Positions 1 to 12,965 of a stretch of DNA of 64,000 bases are shown piece by piece (the stretch's first letter is position 1; every line of letters begins with the position of its first letter). Position numbers and translations under genes: made by a program. The notes under the pieces are model-generated. The model was given only the letters and a program-made list of their open reading frames with translations. It searched no databases and had not been told where the DNA came from. Origin of the DNA: Hevea brasiliensis (taxonomy: Eukaryota > Streptophyta > Magnoliopsida > Malpighiales > Euphorbiaceae); assembly GCF_030052815.1 (NCBI RefSeq), contig NC_079495.1, positions 58,224,422 to 58,288,421 of the forward strand. The letters run 5' to 3'.

Positions 1-500
1 TCCTAGCTTAGATAAGATGAATTATATGATTGGTATGTTGAATGGCAAATGATTTGCATGAATTAGGAAAGATGACCAATTAGGGTTTGGAGAAATTAGG
101 GGTTTTGATGGTATAATGTATAATTGATGTGTTTGAGGTCAAATATTGACCAATTAATGTGCATTGATTGTGAAATGAAGAAATAATGCATGAATTGATG
201 AGATCAATTTTCAGCCAACCTATGTACATGTGGTGTTTGATGTGTTTAAATGAAATTACACTTGAAATCTAGCTTAGGTATGGTGATATACATGATTGGC
301 AAATTGAATTTCATGTGTTGCATGATTGAAGAGATTGGAGAATTAAGCTTTTGAATCAAATTGGGGGTTTTGTAATACAATGCATAATTGATGTGTTTGA
401 GGTCAATTATTGACTAATTGATGAGAAATGAATGTGATTTGAAGTTGGTTGGTGAGATGAGTTATGATTTGGAAGTGTGATTTCATGTACAGAAATTATA
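1..500 (+). repeat. Diverged two-copy tandem repeat, about 260 bp
   Basis: The block around 25-160 recurs around 289-425. Both contain 'ggggttttg', then 'ataattgatgtgtttgaggt' and a 'attgac.aatt' phrase. 'ctagcttag' near position 4 recurs near 269. The period is roughly 265 nt and the copies are clearly diverged. This is a tandem duplication inside the LTR relic, judged by eye. Confidence 0.6.
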
Positions 501-1116
501 GACCCTTAAGTCCTATAGGTTTACATGGCTATAAATAGAGCTACATAGCTCTAATTGGTGTGAGGCCAATATGAGATGAAACCTAAGACATAATGCTAGA
601 AACGTCATGAAGAAAGGTTGCCCAGAAAATGACCACAAGTTGTCCTAAATTAGGCTTGAATTCGAAATGACACATTCTGGACCTGTAGAAATGACCATAT
701 AAATAGTGTTTGGTAAATTGGGCATAACTTACTATAAAAAAACTCCAATTGACTTGATTCTTGAACCTATGGAAACTTGAGACATAGGAGAACAATTCAT
801 ATGGAGAACTTAGAGTCAAATTTTGACCTTAACTCAACCAAATTGCAAGACAAAGTTAGTATATAAAACCTGTCCTGATTCTAGACCAAAACCTGAAATC
901 CTGGACATTGAGCTATCCAACTAGTTTTGGAAAAAATGACATAACTCAAGCTACAAAACTGCAAATGTAGTGATTCCAAAGCCAAAATTTTCATAAGACA
1001 TAGAACTAAAACTTTTCTCTTTTGACCAAAAACCCAAAACTTAAGGCAACTTAGAGAAATTGTTAGGACAAGTTAGTAGTGACAAAGCCGGAAATTCTAA
1101 AATTCAGTAGACTTGT
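1..1116 (+). repeat. Gypsy-type LTR relic at the left edge
   Basis: No gene is visible. The stretch is related to the 5' half of the 3-kb LTRs found throughout the window, in the orientation of the copy at 8056-11937. About 560-1050 holds the same degenerate modules, in which a 'cataactcaagctacaaaac'-like phrase is followed by 'gacatagaac' and 'cttttgacc'. The LTR start lies outside the window and the right end is cut by the copia element. The far flank of that element (23681-25388) is a similar LTR, but the two flanks overlap in content for about 200 nt, so I cannot say whether they are halves of one LTR. Confidence 0.6.
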
Positions 1117-1598
1117 ACATATTTTGATTCACTAGAGCATATCATTTTGTATGTATCTTGTACATATTTTTATTAATAAAAGGCAATTTCACTTTTCTGT
1201 TTACATAATGTATTTATGTGTAATAGAAAAGGTCCATTGATATTTTGTAAGAAATTCTATTCTTAAGTTGTTAAGAATATGAGTGACAGTATTTCTAGCA
1301 CAAAGTATCATAAATTGGTTCACAATCGAGGATACTTCACACATGACATGACTTATCCAAAAAGATTATATTCATGTTTGTTCTCAAGATATTTATATGA
1401 GAGATATAAATAAGATGGAATGGTGAGTCTCATGCCATATAACAAACATGATAGGCACTTATACATGATAAGTAGGCCGAACCAGTGACTCATATTGTAA
1501 CGCCCCTCACTCTAGTCTAAATATTTTTCCAGACGTTCTAGCTGTCCGGACACCGGAACAGTAGAATGTACGAAATTGCTACAGTGAGGGTGTTACAA

Positions 1599-1610
1599 CT
1601 CTTCCCCTCT
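1599..1610 (-). other. Polypurine tract of the TRIM-like element
   Basis: On the minus strand reads AGAGGGGAAGAG, two nt from the TGTAAC start of the 102-nt LTR. The identical tract abuts the 3-kb LTR of the coding chromovirus at 60439-60450. Confidence 0.75.
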
Positions 1611-1779
1611 AATTTAAAATTCGTCCTCGAAATTTACACGGTGTAAATAGTCAAGAAGCTGCTACTTCCTTATTTCTTCACCTTACCAGAGAAAATGGAT
1701 CTACATTAGTGTCACCTCTACTCTTACAAATGCAATGCATGGTATGGACTCGATCTAGACCCAGAAACGCCTAAACGGT

Positions 1780-1791
1780 GCTCTGATACCG
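1780..1791 (-). other. Primer binding site of the TRIM-like element
   Basis: The minus strand reads CGGTATCAGAGC, one mismatch from TGGTATCAGAGC, the complement of the initiator tRNA-Met 3' end. It lies 5 nt inside the 113-nt LTR. Confidence 0.75.
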
Positions 1792-2637
1792 CTAAATGTA
1801 ACACCCCTCACTCTAGTTTAAATATTTTTTCAGACGTTTTAGTTATCCAGACTGACACCGATCACCGAAATAATAGAATGTACAGAATTGCTACAGTGAG
1901 AGTGTTACACATATGACAAGCACATGGAGTTTACTCTTGTCAATGCATTGTCATATATCATATCAGTGCATATAATCTTTAGACCTGAGATAACATAGTT
2001 ATCTTGTATATAGGTGGTTTGAGTTTGATACTGCTTTCACACTTATACTGTGTATGGGTATATGGCGATGTGTTAGCTCCTACTAGTTATATATAGAGAT
2101 AAGTGTTGATCAAGATGGAATCTGTTACCCTAAGTAAATAGGGATAAAATCCTATGTTCATTTAATTATTCTTGATGTTTCAAGTTCCTGGCCAGGACAG
2201 ACAGATTTAGTCAGAAAAGAGTTTCTGACAAGAAAATCTAATTAATCAAGACCTTTATTAAAAGAGAACATAATATTCATAGCAAATGGGGTTTGACATA
2301 AATCATGACTCCAGCTCAAATTGAGATTTTGTAACAAAGAGATTCTAGTGCATGATAACATATGATTATAGGTTCATTTAAGGTATTCCTTGTTACTGAT
2401 TGGGTGGCTAGGCACGCTATGCTAGGTGTCAATCATGGTCTATGAGATGCCTAAAATAATTTAGAGAAATCATTTATGGTAAAAAAGAGTTCTGATGATA
2501 TTAAGAGTTAATATCATATCTCATTGCCAATTAGTGATGAGCCTAGTAAGTCACATACATACATAAGATAATCACCAAGTAAAACGTGATTTAATTTATT
2601 AATTAAAGAGTTTAATTAATTAATTAAATAGGTTTGG

Positions 2638-5600
2638 TATGACACCCCTCACCCGACTACAGTGTAGCCGAGCGAGGTGTGCTACATTCGGTGCCGGAGC
2701 ACCCTATCTTATCTTGCTTTATTCCTTTAATAATTTGATCTCGTTATATTTTAATATTAATTATTTTTCTACAAAGAAACTAGCAGAGTTTCTCCTATTT
2801 TATTACCAGATGACATATTTCACTATTCACCTGTTTGAAATTTTCAATAATATTTTCAAATAAAGATCTCATCCATGCTCATCATTTCTGATAGTGTCCA
2901 TACATTTCGATTCTTGTTCTTTACTATGCATATTCATTCATGCTCATTTCATATATTAAAATTCTCATATTTCTATTAATTTATATGATTTACAACTAAT
3001 TACATAAAGTTCATACTTTACATGATATACAAATTAATTACAATTCCATAATTTATATTAAAACATACAATTCATAGGCCCTATCTACATGCATTGCTGA
3101 GGAGGTGACAACTTGAACATTCTGCAGATCAAAACTCTAAAATCTCCGTTTAGTATTCGTTGGGCTTTACCTTTAGTACCTGCGCGAGGAAACAAATCCA
3201 TCGCGCTAAGCATTACTGCTTAGTGGTGCAATAATATAAAAAGAAAATAATATACAAAATATAGATGGAAATAAAACATGGTTCAGATAATTTAAATCTA
3301 ATTATGCTTCAATAAGGTTTCTAACATCTAATATTCCTTTTTTTTTCCTAATTTAGTCCTCTTTGGAGGTGCTTAGTTCATAAGGTTATAGTAGAATATA
3401 CAATATACTAATATTCTAATAGCATTATTTTTAACTTAATATTATCATGAAAGGTACATTTGTAACATTTATTTAAAGTATATTTCTATTATTAATCTTT
3501 TTGTATCCTTTAATTCAAAACCTTCTAGGTTATCTTAAATTATTTCATAATAATTTAAAGTTTCCAGTGCATTCAATAATAGATAACTTTTTTTTTTCAT
3601 CAGTCCAGTTCATTTCAATTCTTTCTAGCATTTTATTAATCGTTTTCTTGATGATTTTGAGCCTCTTTTTATTATAATCATTCTTGTTCTTTATCTTGAT
3701 ATTTAATTTCTTTACTTCCTTTAATAATCAATTCAATTACATTTATACTTTTCAATGCCCAAGTAACCTATACAAATTGACCGAACTGGATAAACGGGTA
3801 AACTAGTACTGGGTACCAAGTACCTCGAACCGTCACACCATCGGTCACAATGTGCCTCCCGGTGTGCAACAGAATGGCTAATAGGCCATAAAAGCAATAA
3901 GGCATAAAGCCAAGTATAACATCATAATCAGTATAGCCATAGGCTATCATATTACAGAATGGCATTAAGCCATACATATGCAGTACTACTATCAGAACCC
4001 TATTGGCATGCCAACCTATCCAAACCAATTACACTAGGCCTACTAGGGCATTTAACACTTTTAATTTATGTAATTCTTTGAAATTGAAATTTTATGTCAT
4101 TTCATTAGTCAACTAAAATGTTGACTTTTTCATAGATAATAGGTATATTGGTTCTAATATCACCAACATATCACATTTTGCATTCTAAAGTTGTTAGCAT
4201 TGGTTGTCAATTCCATTTCAAAGCTTAGGGTTGGTTATTTAAAATTTTCAGATTTCAAGTACTGGGTTTACTATTCCATTGGTCAATTTTTCAGTAAGAA
4301 TTTGATAATATTGTCTTTATGAAAGTTGTTCCTTTATGTGTCTTCTTTAATTTTCTTTTTGAATCACTCTATATAGAGTTTTCTAGTTCAAGATATGCCA
4401 CTTTGAGCAAGGCTGGCCGAATTGATATCAACCCAGAAATTCTGGGTAGAACACCATTTTGCCAGATTTGGTAGTTCAACTTTGGCCTATAATTTCATTT
4501 GGTTAAGTCCAGAATTAGAGTTTTTGTTCAACATAAAAGTTGTTCTAAATTGTCTAAGCTTTTCATTGACATAAATTTCAGGTCAATTGGACCTTTCTGT
4601 ACTAAATTATGACCAAATGAATGAACATTGTTCATTTGGTCATTTTGCCCATGCAGAATGTGTGTTACCCGGATTTGGTCAATTTTTAGGCATCCTAAGT
4701 TTGGTTTTTGGACAGAGTTCCTTCATCAAAGTTGTGCCATTATGTGTCTAGTTTTATGTCCAATTGGCTTTGCACCAATTGAACCTACACAACATAAGTT
4801 ATAGCTGCCCAAACATGATGGACTCACATCCAGACCTGTAGGGCACTCAAGGCAGCACACCAAACCTCACATCCAAAGCTACAATTCACTTCAATTCCTC
4901 ATTATACTCAGCCAAATGGTCACTAATGGACCATTAAAACTCCACTTAACATTAAAATACTATAACCCTCAATTCATCACAAACCCTAATTAATCAAAGT
5001 ATCAATCTCATGCAACTCCTAAAATCCCCAACTCCAATCCTTATATACATATCAATTGACATCAATAAATAAATTTAATTGTGAGTAAATCATCAAAACC
5101 CTCACACTCTCTTGGCTGCCAAAATTTGAGGTGGTTCTATCATGCATATTTTTCTTCTTTTCCACAATTTCTAGTTGATTTTTTTTTTTTTTTGTATCCT
5201 AACATGAAAATAAGAAGAGAGAGAGAGAGAGAGATAGCACTAACCTTGTGAGCAGAATTTTCCCTTAGCTAACTTTAATTTTTCCTTCACTTTTTCCTCT
5301 TCAAATTGCTGCCTCTAACTTGCCCAAGGTGTAAGATCAATTTTTCATGAAGAGGTTATGAGGTTTTATGGTGTAGTTGAGTCAGAAATGGAGCTTAGGT
5401 GATGCTTTAATGGGGGAAGAGAGAGGGAGGTGTGTTTTAACGGGAAGAAAGTGATGGATAGCAGATTGTTGTTTCATTTAATCCCATTTTATCTCTTTTT
5501 CATAACTTTAAATATCCTTGTTGTGTTGTGATTGGTGGAGGCCTTCTTAATGACATCATGTGATGTCAAAATTCTAATTTTCTTCATTTTTCTTTTCTTT

Positions 5601-6108
5601 TCTTTTCTACTTATTTTCAATTAAATTTTAGCAATATTTATTCATATTTTATGTTATAATAATTATTTACTTAACTGGACAAGTCAGCAAAAAATCATCT
5701 CTGAAGACGAAATGACCAAATGCCCTCCGTTTGGCTTATCAAGCCAAAATCGTCTGTACTAATTGAAAAAATTTTCTAAGCCTTTTCTTGCCGTTCTAAT
5801 GCCATCAAAACCTCAATGACTCTTCTCTGGAGTCTCAAAAATTATTTTATGAATTTTCTCCCTGGTTTAGGGCTCTTAACTGCGAGGACCGCAACTTCCC
5901 ACTAGGTTACCCATCGCTAGGGCACCGGCTCATTTAACTTGGTTGTATTTTATTTCTAAAATCTTTTCTAAATTTTTCTTATCATTATTTGAGTTGTTTA
6001 TGACTCTTTACTCTAGTCTAAATATTTTTCTAGACGTCTAGTTGTCCGGATTGACACCGATCACCGGAATAGTAGAATGTACGGAATTGCTATAGTGAGG
6101 GTGTTACA
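2638..6108 (-). repeat. Solo gypsy-type LTR, 3.47 kb (copy A)
   Basis: Begins TATGACACC (expected TGTGACACC) and ends GGTGTTACA. The flanking 5 bp are TTTGG on the left and TTTAG on the right, one mismatch. The copia 3' LTR near 22717 and the inverted copia LTR near 13970 both show the empty site. There is no interior or second LTR, so this is a solo LTR left by recombination between LTRs. By orientation of U3 it reads on the minus strand: its right end matches the end adjoining the polypurine tract at 60437. It carries the conserved hairpin at 3206-3223. No protein-coding gene was found in it. Confidence 0.85.
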
Positions 6109-7126
6109 TTTAGTTTGCAATAAAATTGAAAAGTCCCTAGCATGACTTGAAACCAAATCTAGATTATTGGATGTATAGTATAAGTTAAATTTATATTTAA
6201 AGTGTTTAAATATGAAGTTAATTGTGAGAAATTAATTAATAGAGATTAATTAATTAATTTATATTTGATATAAATTGATTTGAAGAGGAGAAATAATGAT
6301 TTTGGGTTGAGAACTCAAAATTACAATATAAGGGTAATTTGGTCATTTCACATGGTGACATGTGGCACCATGAGATGGTGACACATGGCATCATATAAGT
6401 TTGCCATTTGTCTTCTTAGCATGCAAGGTGATCAAAGTCAAGATTAAGTCTAGCTTTGACACTTGGCTTAATGTGATTAAGTCAATTAAAAATAAGATGC
6501 AATGTGGTGGTGACATGTGGCATAGGGTTTAAGTGATTACTTGACCTAATTATATAAAGAGAAGTTATAAGAAAAAAATCAGCCACCTCTCCTTTCTCTC
6601 TTATGTGTGGCGGCACACCTCTCTCCCTCTCTTCTCTTCATCTTTGCTCATCAATTTAAAGAGAATCACTCCATTTTCTTTGAATTAAAATTGCTAGAAA
6701 TTATTTCTGGTGTCCTATACACACATACAACCTCTCTAAAGCCAAAAACCCAATTTATAATTGGTTGGCAAAGGCTTGAGAAACAAATTGAGGGCTGCCC
6801 ATTGGTGATCTTCGTGTGAACAAGCTAGAGGGACAACACTTGGGGTCCTAAGTGCTTCCTAAAGGTGCCAATTGCATCCATATTGCATCAAAGAGGTTAG
6901 TGCTCAATCTCCTCTTTTAAACTAGGGTTTAAATGAATTAATTTATTAATTCACAATCTTGAATGTCAAACATAGATCCTAATACATATTAAAAGTGTTT
7001 TAATATGCAATTGAGCATTGAAATTAATTAAGCACATAAGAGATGTGGCAGATGCATGTAACCCCAGAAGAAAATTTTTGAAATTCAATGCTCTAATGAA
7101 CTAATCACCATGCTTCCGCTCCTTCA

Positions 7127-8055
7127 ATTGGTATCAGAGCCACTATATTTGCCATTTAGATTATTTATTGAGATTTAATTGTGTGATTTGATTAAATATA
7201 GTGCATCAAAAAGGCTGGTTAGACATTCCATGGTGGCGGCATGAATGTAAGTGCTCACCATGGTGGCGGCATCAATGGTACTCCATAGGTGCGCATGGTT
7301 TGGGCTTCCAATATACAATTTTTGTGTATTCAAGGCCCATAATTAGGCCCATGCTTAATTAAATTGTTTAATTAAGAATTTTAATTACGCAATTAAATTT
7401 TAAAAATTATTTTCAAGGTATTAAATTTGGAAAGAGTTTCTAAATTTAAATTTGTTTGAATGAGATTCAAATCTGAATTTTTAAATTTGTTTTTAAATTT
7501 GTTTGAATGAGATTCAAATCTCAATTTTTTAATTGAATATGAGATATTCAATTTAATTTTAGTATATATGTTTTATTTAATTGTTAAATGGTAATATGCA
7601 TGATGGATGATCATGGACAATAAAAGACCAATGTGATTGGATTTATTTCTTTTATTTTTCTTTGGGATGTAAAATAATTAATTTTATTTTAGTGACATGT
7701 ATTATAACTGTTGTAATAATTTTAGTTGTAATTTCATTTATTTGAGGACATTAGAGTCCATGATCTTGTAAATTTGCCTTGGTATGCTAAGGATTACAAT
7801 GTAATTGGATTGCAAGAAGAACAAGGAGGTCAAGAGCATTGGTGGGACCAATGGAAGGATATCAAGATCAGGTGTTGATTATATACTCCTTCAGTAACTC
7901 TTAGGAATGCCTTTATTCAATTCTTGATGGCTCAAAATTGAATCCCTTAGAAAGTCCATGATCATACCATATTAATTGTTTATCCATGTATGCATGAGAT
8001 GTATGGGAATGTATGCAAGTATATGATATATGCATGCTAATTGGATAATGTGTAA
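7127..8055 (+). other. Copia untranslated leader, part 1
   Basis: Non-coding leader between primer binding site and gag, cut at 8056 by a solo LTR and resumed at 11938. It contains two short direct repeats: 'ccatggtggcggcat' near 7229 and 7258, and a ~35-nt block with 'tttgtttgaatgagattcaa' near 7450 and 7496. I saw no gene in it. Confidence 0.6.
7129..7140 (+). other. Copia primer binding site
   Basis: TGGTATCAGAGC, complementary to the 3' end of initiator tRNA-Met, 2 nt after the 5' LTR end at 7126. This fixes the LTR end. Confidence 0.85.
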
Positions 8056-11000
8056 TGTAACATCTTTATTTTAGCTAGTCCGTATAGTCTACTGTTTCGG
8101 TGATCAGTGTCGGTCCGGACAGCTAGAACGTCCAAAAAAATAAATAAATAAATAAATAAATAATATATATTTAAACTAAAGTGAGGAACTATAATTAACT
8201 CAAATATTAATAAGAAAAATTTAGAAAAAAATTTTAGAAATAAAATACAACCAAGTTAAATAAGCCGATGCCCTAGCGATGGGTAACCTAGCGGGAAGTT
8301 GCGGTTCTCACAACTAGGAGCCCTAGACCCGGGGAAAAATTCATAAAATAATTTTTGGGACTCTAGAGAATGGTCATTGAGGTTCCTATGGCATTAGAAT
8401 GCCAAGAAAATATTTAGAAAAATTTTTCAATCGGTACAGACAATTTTGGCCCGTTAAGCCAAACGGAGGGCATTTTGGTCATTTCGTCTTCACAGATGAT
8501 TTTTGGCTGACTTGTCCAGTTAAGCAAATAATTATTATGATCTAAAATATGAATAAATATTGCTAAAAATTAAATTGGAAATGAGTAGAGAAGAAAAGAA
8601 AAGAAAATGAATTAAAATTATAATTTTGACCTCATGCTTATGTCACTAAGCACTCCCACCCAATCACCACTTGACAAAATAAATAAAAGGGATAAAAATG
8701 AAGCAAAAATGAGATAAAAACAAAAGAAACCAGCAGTTTCCTTCTTCATACGGGCTGAATCAAGAGAGAGAGAGAGAAAAGGAAAAGAAAGAAAGAAAGG
8801 AAGAAGGAGAAGGAGATGAACAGTAACAGAAACAGGGGTTCAGCAGGGCAGCATGTTTCTCTTCCGTCCAGGTGAGTTTGGCTCAACATCTACAGCTGAT
8901 TTTTGGATATGTTTGAGGTATGTATGTGTGGAAGTTATGGTTAAAATTTGGTGATTGTTCAACGGTTGGATTTGGAGAAATATATTGTTGAACACAGGCT
9001 GTCTGTAGGTTGAATTCTGAATTTTGGCTACTGAAATTTGAGAAAAATAAATAGTTATGATGCTTATAAAATTATGAAATTTGGTACAAATGATATTTGG
9101 GATGTTGAGGCTGCTAGGTTAAAATTTGGTGAATTTTAGACTTGTGGTTTATGAGACATAAATTGTTTTGCATGAGCTGTCTGAGTAAGACTGATTTCTG
9201 CAAAAATTCAGATTTTGAAGGGTTAAATGAATGTTTTGATATCTCATGATATAAAGATTATTTGATGCTAAAATTTTTACTGATATTGTATAGGGATGTC
9301 TTGAATATATGGTTAAAATTTGGGATTTGTCTAACGGTTAGATCATTATATATAAATTTAAATGCACAAGCTGCCAGATTGGGTATTAATGGGTGGTTGT
9401 GGATTTAAGATTTATGATAGGAGTTTAGTCCAATTTAAGGGGAAATGCTGTTGAATTTTTATTGGATATTTAATTTAGGAAAGTAAAGTTATAATTGATT
9501 ATGATTATTATGGTTCTAGGAGAAATCTTGAAGAATAACAAGCTCAAGGTTGGTTTCAAAAAGGTTAGTGCTAATTCATCCTTAAAACTTTGTATATGTA
9601 TATCATGTGGAGTATGAAATGAGGGTGAAATTAAGAGAATTGAAACAAGTTTGCATGAATAAATTCCACCAATTTTGGCAGCCTTAGGATATATTAGGGT
9701 TTCATTGATTAGATTGAGTTATAGTTGTACATGGCTGCCATTGAACATAAATTAGATACTTTGATTCATTGACTGCATGTATATGGAGAATTGAAATGGT
9801 AGAGTTAGGGTTTGGGCACAAATTTGAGATTTTGTTTATGTAATGATGAAAGTAAGTTTTAATGGTCAATTAGTGACCATTTGGTTATGTGTAAATAAGA
9901 AATGAGGTGGTTTGATTAGTGGGAATTGCAGTTGGTGTGGCTGCCCATGGTGACCTGCAGAATTGGACATGAGTCCAGCAGGTTTGGGCAGCCATATCTT
10001 GAATTTTATGGGTTCAATTGGTACAAGGCCAAGTAGACCTGAAACTAGACACATAATGGCACAACTTTGGTGAAGAATCCATGCCCATAAAATCAAACCA
10101 AGTGGACCAAAAGCTTGCTCAAATCTGGGTGACCTGCAGGCTGTTTCTGCAGAATGACTAAATGAACAGTGATTGTTCATTTGGCCATAACTCAATGTAG
10201 AAAGGTCCAATTGACCTGAAATTTTACCAGCAACAAGATAAGATATAGACCAACAACTTTCATGAAGAAACCTACCCCAAATTATGACCAGAACCTATCC
10301 AACAAGGGAGTTGCAGTCACTGTTCACTGCACTGTAGATATGGTCAGTCCAGAAAAATTCTAATCCGGCCAGTTGTGGTTTTTGGACCATAACTTGAGCT
10401 ACAAAACTCCAAATGGAGTAATTCAAAAAAGGAAATTAAACTAGACAAAATAAGGAACAACTTTCATGTTGATCATTTTGCCAAATTCCCAATGCAAAAA
10501 TGACTAATGGAAAGTAAAGATAAGGTATAAAAACTGAAAATTCTGCTCAATTAACTTTAAACTTATAAATGGTATTAGTAACCAATACCAACAAATTTTG
10601 AATGCAAAATGTGGTATGTTGGGAGTATTAAAACCAATGTACCTATTGTCTATGCAAAAGTCAACATTTTAGTTGACTAATGAAATGAATAGTAATATTC
10701 AAACTTGAAATTCAAAAATTGTGAAACTTAAAAGTGCAAAATGCCCTAGTAGGCCTAATGTGATTGGTTTGGATAGGTTGGCATGCCAATAGGGTTTTGA
10801 TAGCAGTACTGCGTATGATGTATGGCTTCATTGCCATTCTGTGATGTGATAGCCTATGGCTATACTGATTATGATGTTTTACTTGACTTTATGCCTTATT
10901 GCTCTTATGGCTTATTAGCCATTCTGTTTGCACACTAGGAGACACATTGTGATCGATGGTGTGACGGCCCGAGGTACCTGGTACCCAGTGCTAGTTTACC

Positions 11001-11937
11001 CGTTTATCCAGTCTGGTCAATTTGTATAGATTACTTGGGCATGGAAAAGTATAACTGTAATTGAACTGATTATTAAAGAAAATACGAAAATTAAATATCA
11101 GGAATGATTACAATAAAATACAAAGAAGCTCAAGATCATGAAGAAAATAATTAACAAAATGCATGAAGAAGTTAATATCATAAAACATAATTAGCCCTCG
11201 ACTAAACAATAAGTTAGTAATTATTCATTTCTTATGAACACAATAGCTAGGAAATTATTATTTTTATTTGCATATTATATTTTCTTGTATTATTGGCACC
11301 ACTAAGCTTTATGCTTAGCGCGTCGCTTTTGCAACGCGTAGGTACTGAAGATTTGGACAGAGGGCCTAGTAGACCACAGATTGGGTAAGGCCGTTCACAG
11401 TTCTGCATAGTGTCCGTGTCACCTCACAGACTAAAGTGCATTGGTAGGACACTAGGTCCCATTTTGTATTTTATGATTTTTGTAAATTCTGTAATTAAAC
11501 TCTTATTTTATCATGTGTATTTGAAACAAATGTAATATAATTTTGTATTAATGTAAGTATTTGTAATTTGTGATTATAAATAACATATGAGAATTTATTT
11601 ATGATTTGAGTCTAATGATGATGTGAAATGAATGAATGACAAATAGAGGAATTGTTAAGAAATTGTTGTAAATTGATGTGATACAAATGGAGCTTGTGAA
11701 TGATTGGAAATTATTGAAAGTGTTTTTAAACAGGTTCAGAAGAACTGTTTTTCCAATTTACAGCCGGCACTCTGCCGGATTTTCTATAAAAAAATTGTAT
11801 AAAAATTTAGATTTATCAAAAATTATAAACAAATGATTTAAAAGGGATAAATTGTAATAGAACTATGAATTGGTGCTCCGGCACACTGAGTGGCATAACT
11901 TGCTCGGCTACACTGTAGTCGGGTAAGGGGTGTCACA
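8056..11937 (+). repeat. Solo gypsy-type LTR, 3.88 kb (copy B)
   Basis: Runs from TGTAACATC to GGTGTCACA with an exact 5-bp duplication TGTAA (8051-8055, 11938-11942). It reads on the plus strand, opposite to copies A and C, with no second LTR or interior. Features include an (AAAT)n run at about 8137-8165, the conserved hairpin at 11302-11318 and a 114-codon open frame on the minus strand at 9866-10210. I treat that frame as non-coding until tested; see findings. Confidence 0.88.
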
Positions 11938-12532
11938 TGTAAAGTGAGACCATAATAGTAATTAAGTTAGAAATGGTATAATTAAAGTAATTATATTATG
12001 GGCACTCCATTGAGGCAATTATTTTAAGAAATTTTAAATACTTGCATGTGATGCATTTAATTTAAGAGATTTTCTTAAAGATAATTTTTAAGCATGAGAT
12101 GTTATAAATATGTAAATAGTTGATGGCCAATAATGGATGTGCCTGAGGACATTAAATTTATTTGCATGTTTACTGGCTCAATGGGATCAACTTAACTAAT
12201 GCAAGATAAATCAATAATGGATGTTTGAGCATTAGGGGCTAGATGAATGATTGAGCCTCACATGAGATATGATAGGCAAGGAGTTGCTCACTTATTGTTT
12301 ATTGTAATTTCAATAATGGATGTGCCTGAGGATGATCAATAAGACTATAAGAATTCAATAACCCACTAAAAATCTATCCAACTAGGATTTCCATTTCCTA
12401 CTTTGGAAGTGTAGGATTCGCCAAGTTAGTGGGAGGACCAATTTGATTAAAAGACCATAATAATTTTGGTTAATTACTTGATACATTTATTAATTAATCT
12501 AGTTATTTTTTGCAGTTAATTTTCTGATAAAA
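11938..12532 (+). other. Copia untranslated leader, part 2
   Basis: Continuation of the leader after solo LTR B, up to the gag start codon. The phrase 'aatggatgtgcctgagga' occurs twice (about 12132 and 12315). No gene was seen. Confidence 0.55.
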
Positions 12533-12965
12533 ATGAACACACAACAACCACCACCATCCAATATCCTTGTGAGCATACTTGATCATAATAGGTTAATGGG
12601 ACCTAATCTTTCTGATTGGCTCAAAAATTTAAAACTTATCCTGAACCTAGAACGTATTGGATATGTTCTAGACTCAAATGTTCTTGGTCCCTTACCTCCA
12701 AAGGCCACTCAAGAGGAACATGACACTTTGGACAAGTGGAAGGAGTATGATATGAGAGCCGAGTGTTACATGCTTGCTTCTATGAGTAATGAGTTACAGA
12801 AGCAGCATGAAAATATGTAAAGTGCAAGTGAGATCCTCCTTCACCTGCAAGAGTTGTATGGTGAGCATAGCAGGAATGCTAGGTATGAGATATCTAGGCA
12901 ACTATTTCGAATGAGAATGTCTGAGGGACAGAATGTTGGGGATTATATCAACAAGATGATTCGGC
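12533..12965 (+). pseudogene. Copia gag, N-terminal part
   Basis: The start codon ATG at 12533 opens a copia gag (UBN2-type). The N-terminal region has NILVSILDHNRLMGPNLSDW, the usual 'gpNysdW' feature of copia gag. An in-frame TAA at 12818-12820 interrupts it. The same frame continues beyond with '..EILLHLQELYGE' and 'SEGQNVGDYINKMIRL', where an inverted solo LTR is inserted at 12966. The frame resumes at 15074. The full protein would form the nucleocapsid particle, but this copy is dead. Confidence 0.8.

Larger units (their letters stand above)
1496..1909 (-). mobile_element. TRIM-like miniature LTR retrotransposon, 414 bp
   Basis: Two short direct repeats (1496-1597, 102 nt; 1797-1909, 113 nt) flank a 199-nt interior. 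Each repeat starts TGTAAC and ends GTTACA. On the minus strand the interior starts with a primer binding site (1780-1791) and ends with a polypurine tract (1599-1610), so it has all the cis-signals of an LTR retrotransposon and no coding capacity. The 5-bp target duplication CATAT is exact (1491-1495, 1910-1914). The copia 3' LTR near 21990 shows the unoccupied site with a single CATAT. The LTRs differ by an 11-nt deletion in the left copy plus several substitutions, so the insertion is not recent. The interior is almost the same as that of the giant-LTR element at 30281-30479. Confidence 0.85.
1117..7126 (+). repeat. Copia 5' LTR, interrupted twice
   Basis: Matches the 3' LTR at 21616-23680 over its length once the inserts at 1496-1909 and 2638-6108 are removed. 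The shared phrase 'ctagagcatatcatt' starts at 1132 here and 21631 there. The LTR ends 'cgctccttca' at 7126, just before the primer binding site, as the 3' LTR does at 23680. The first 15 nt or so do not match the other copies, so the start is approximate. Confidence 0.8.

Noticed and set aside
1057..1116. 'tgttaggacaagttagtagt' as the start of the copia 5' LTR
   Set aside because: It resembles TGTTAGTAGT only loosely, and the stretch aligns better with the LTR relic at 23905-23950; it would also make the LTR about 60 nt too long.
7129..7140. tRNA-like TGGTATCAGAGC matches (also 38950, 45086 and complements)
   Set aside because: These are 12-nt primer binding sites next to LTRs, not tRNA genes; no cloverleaf around them.
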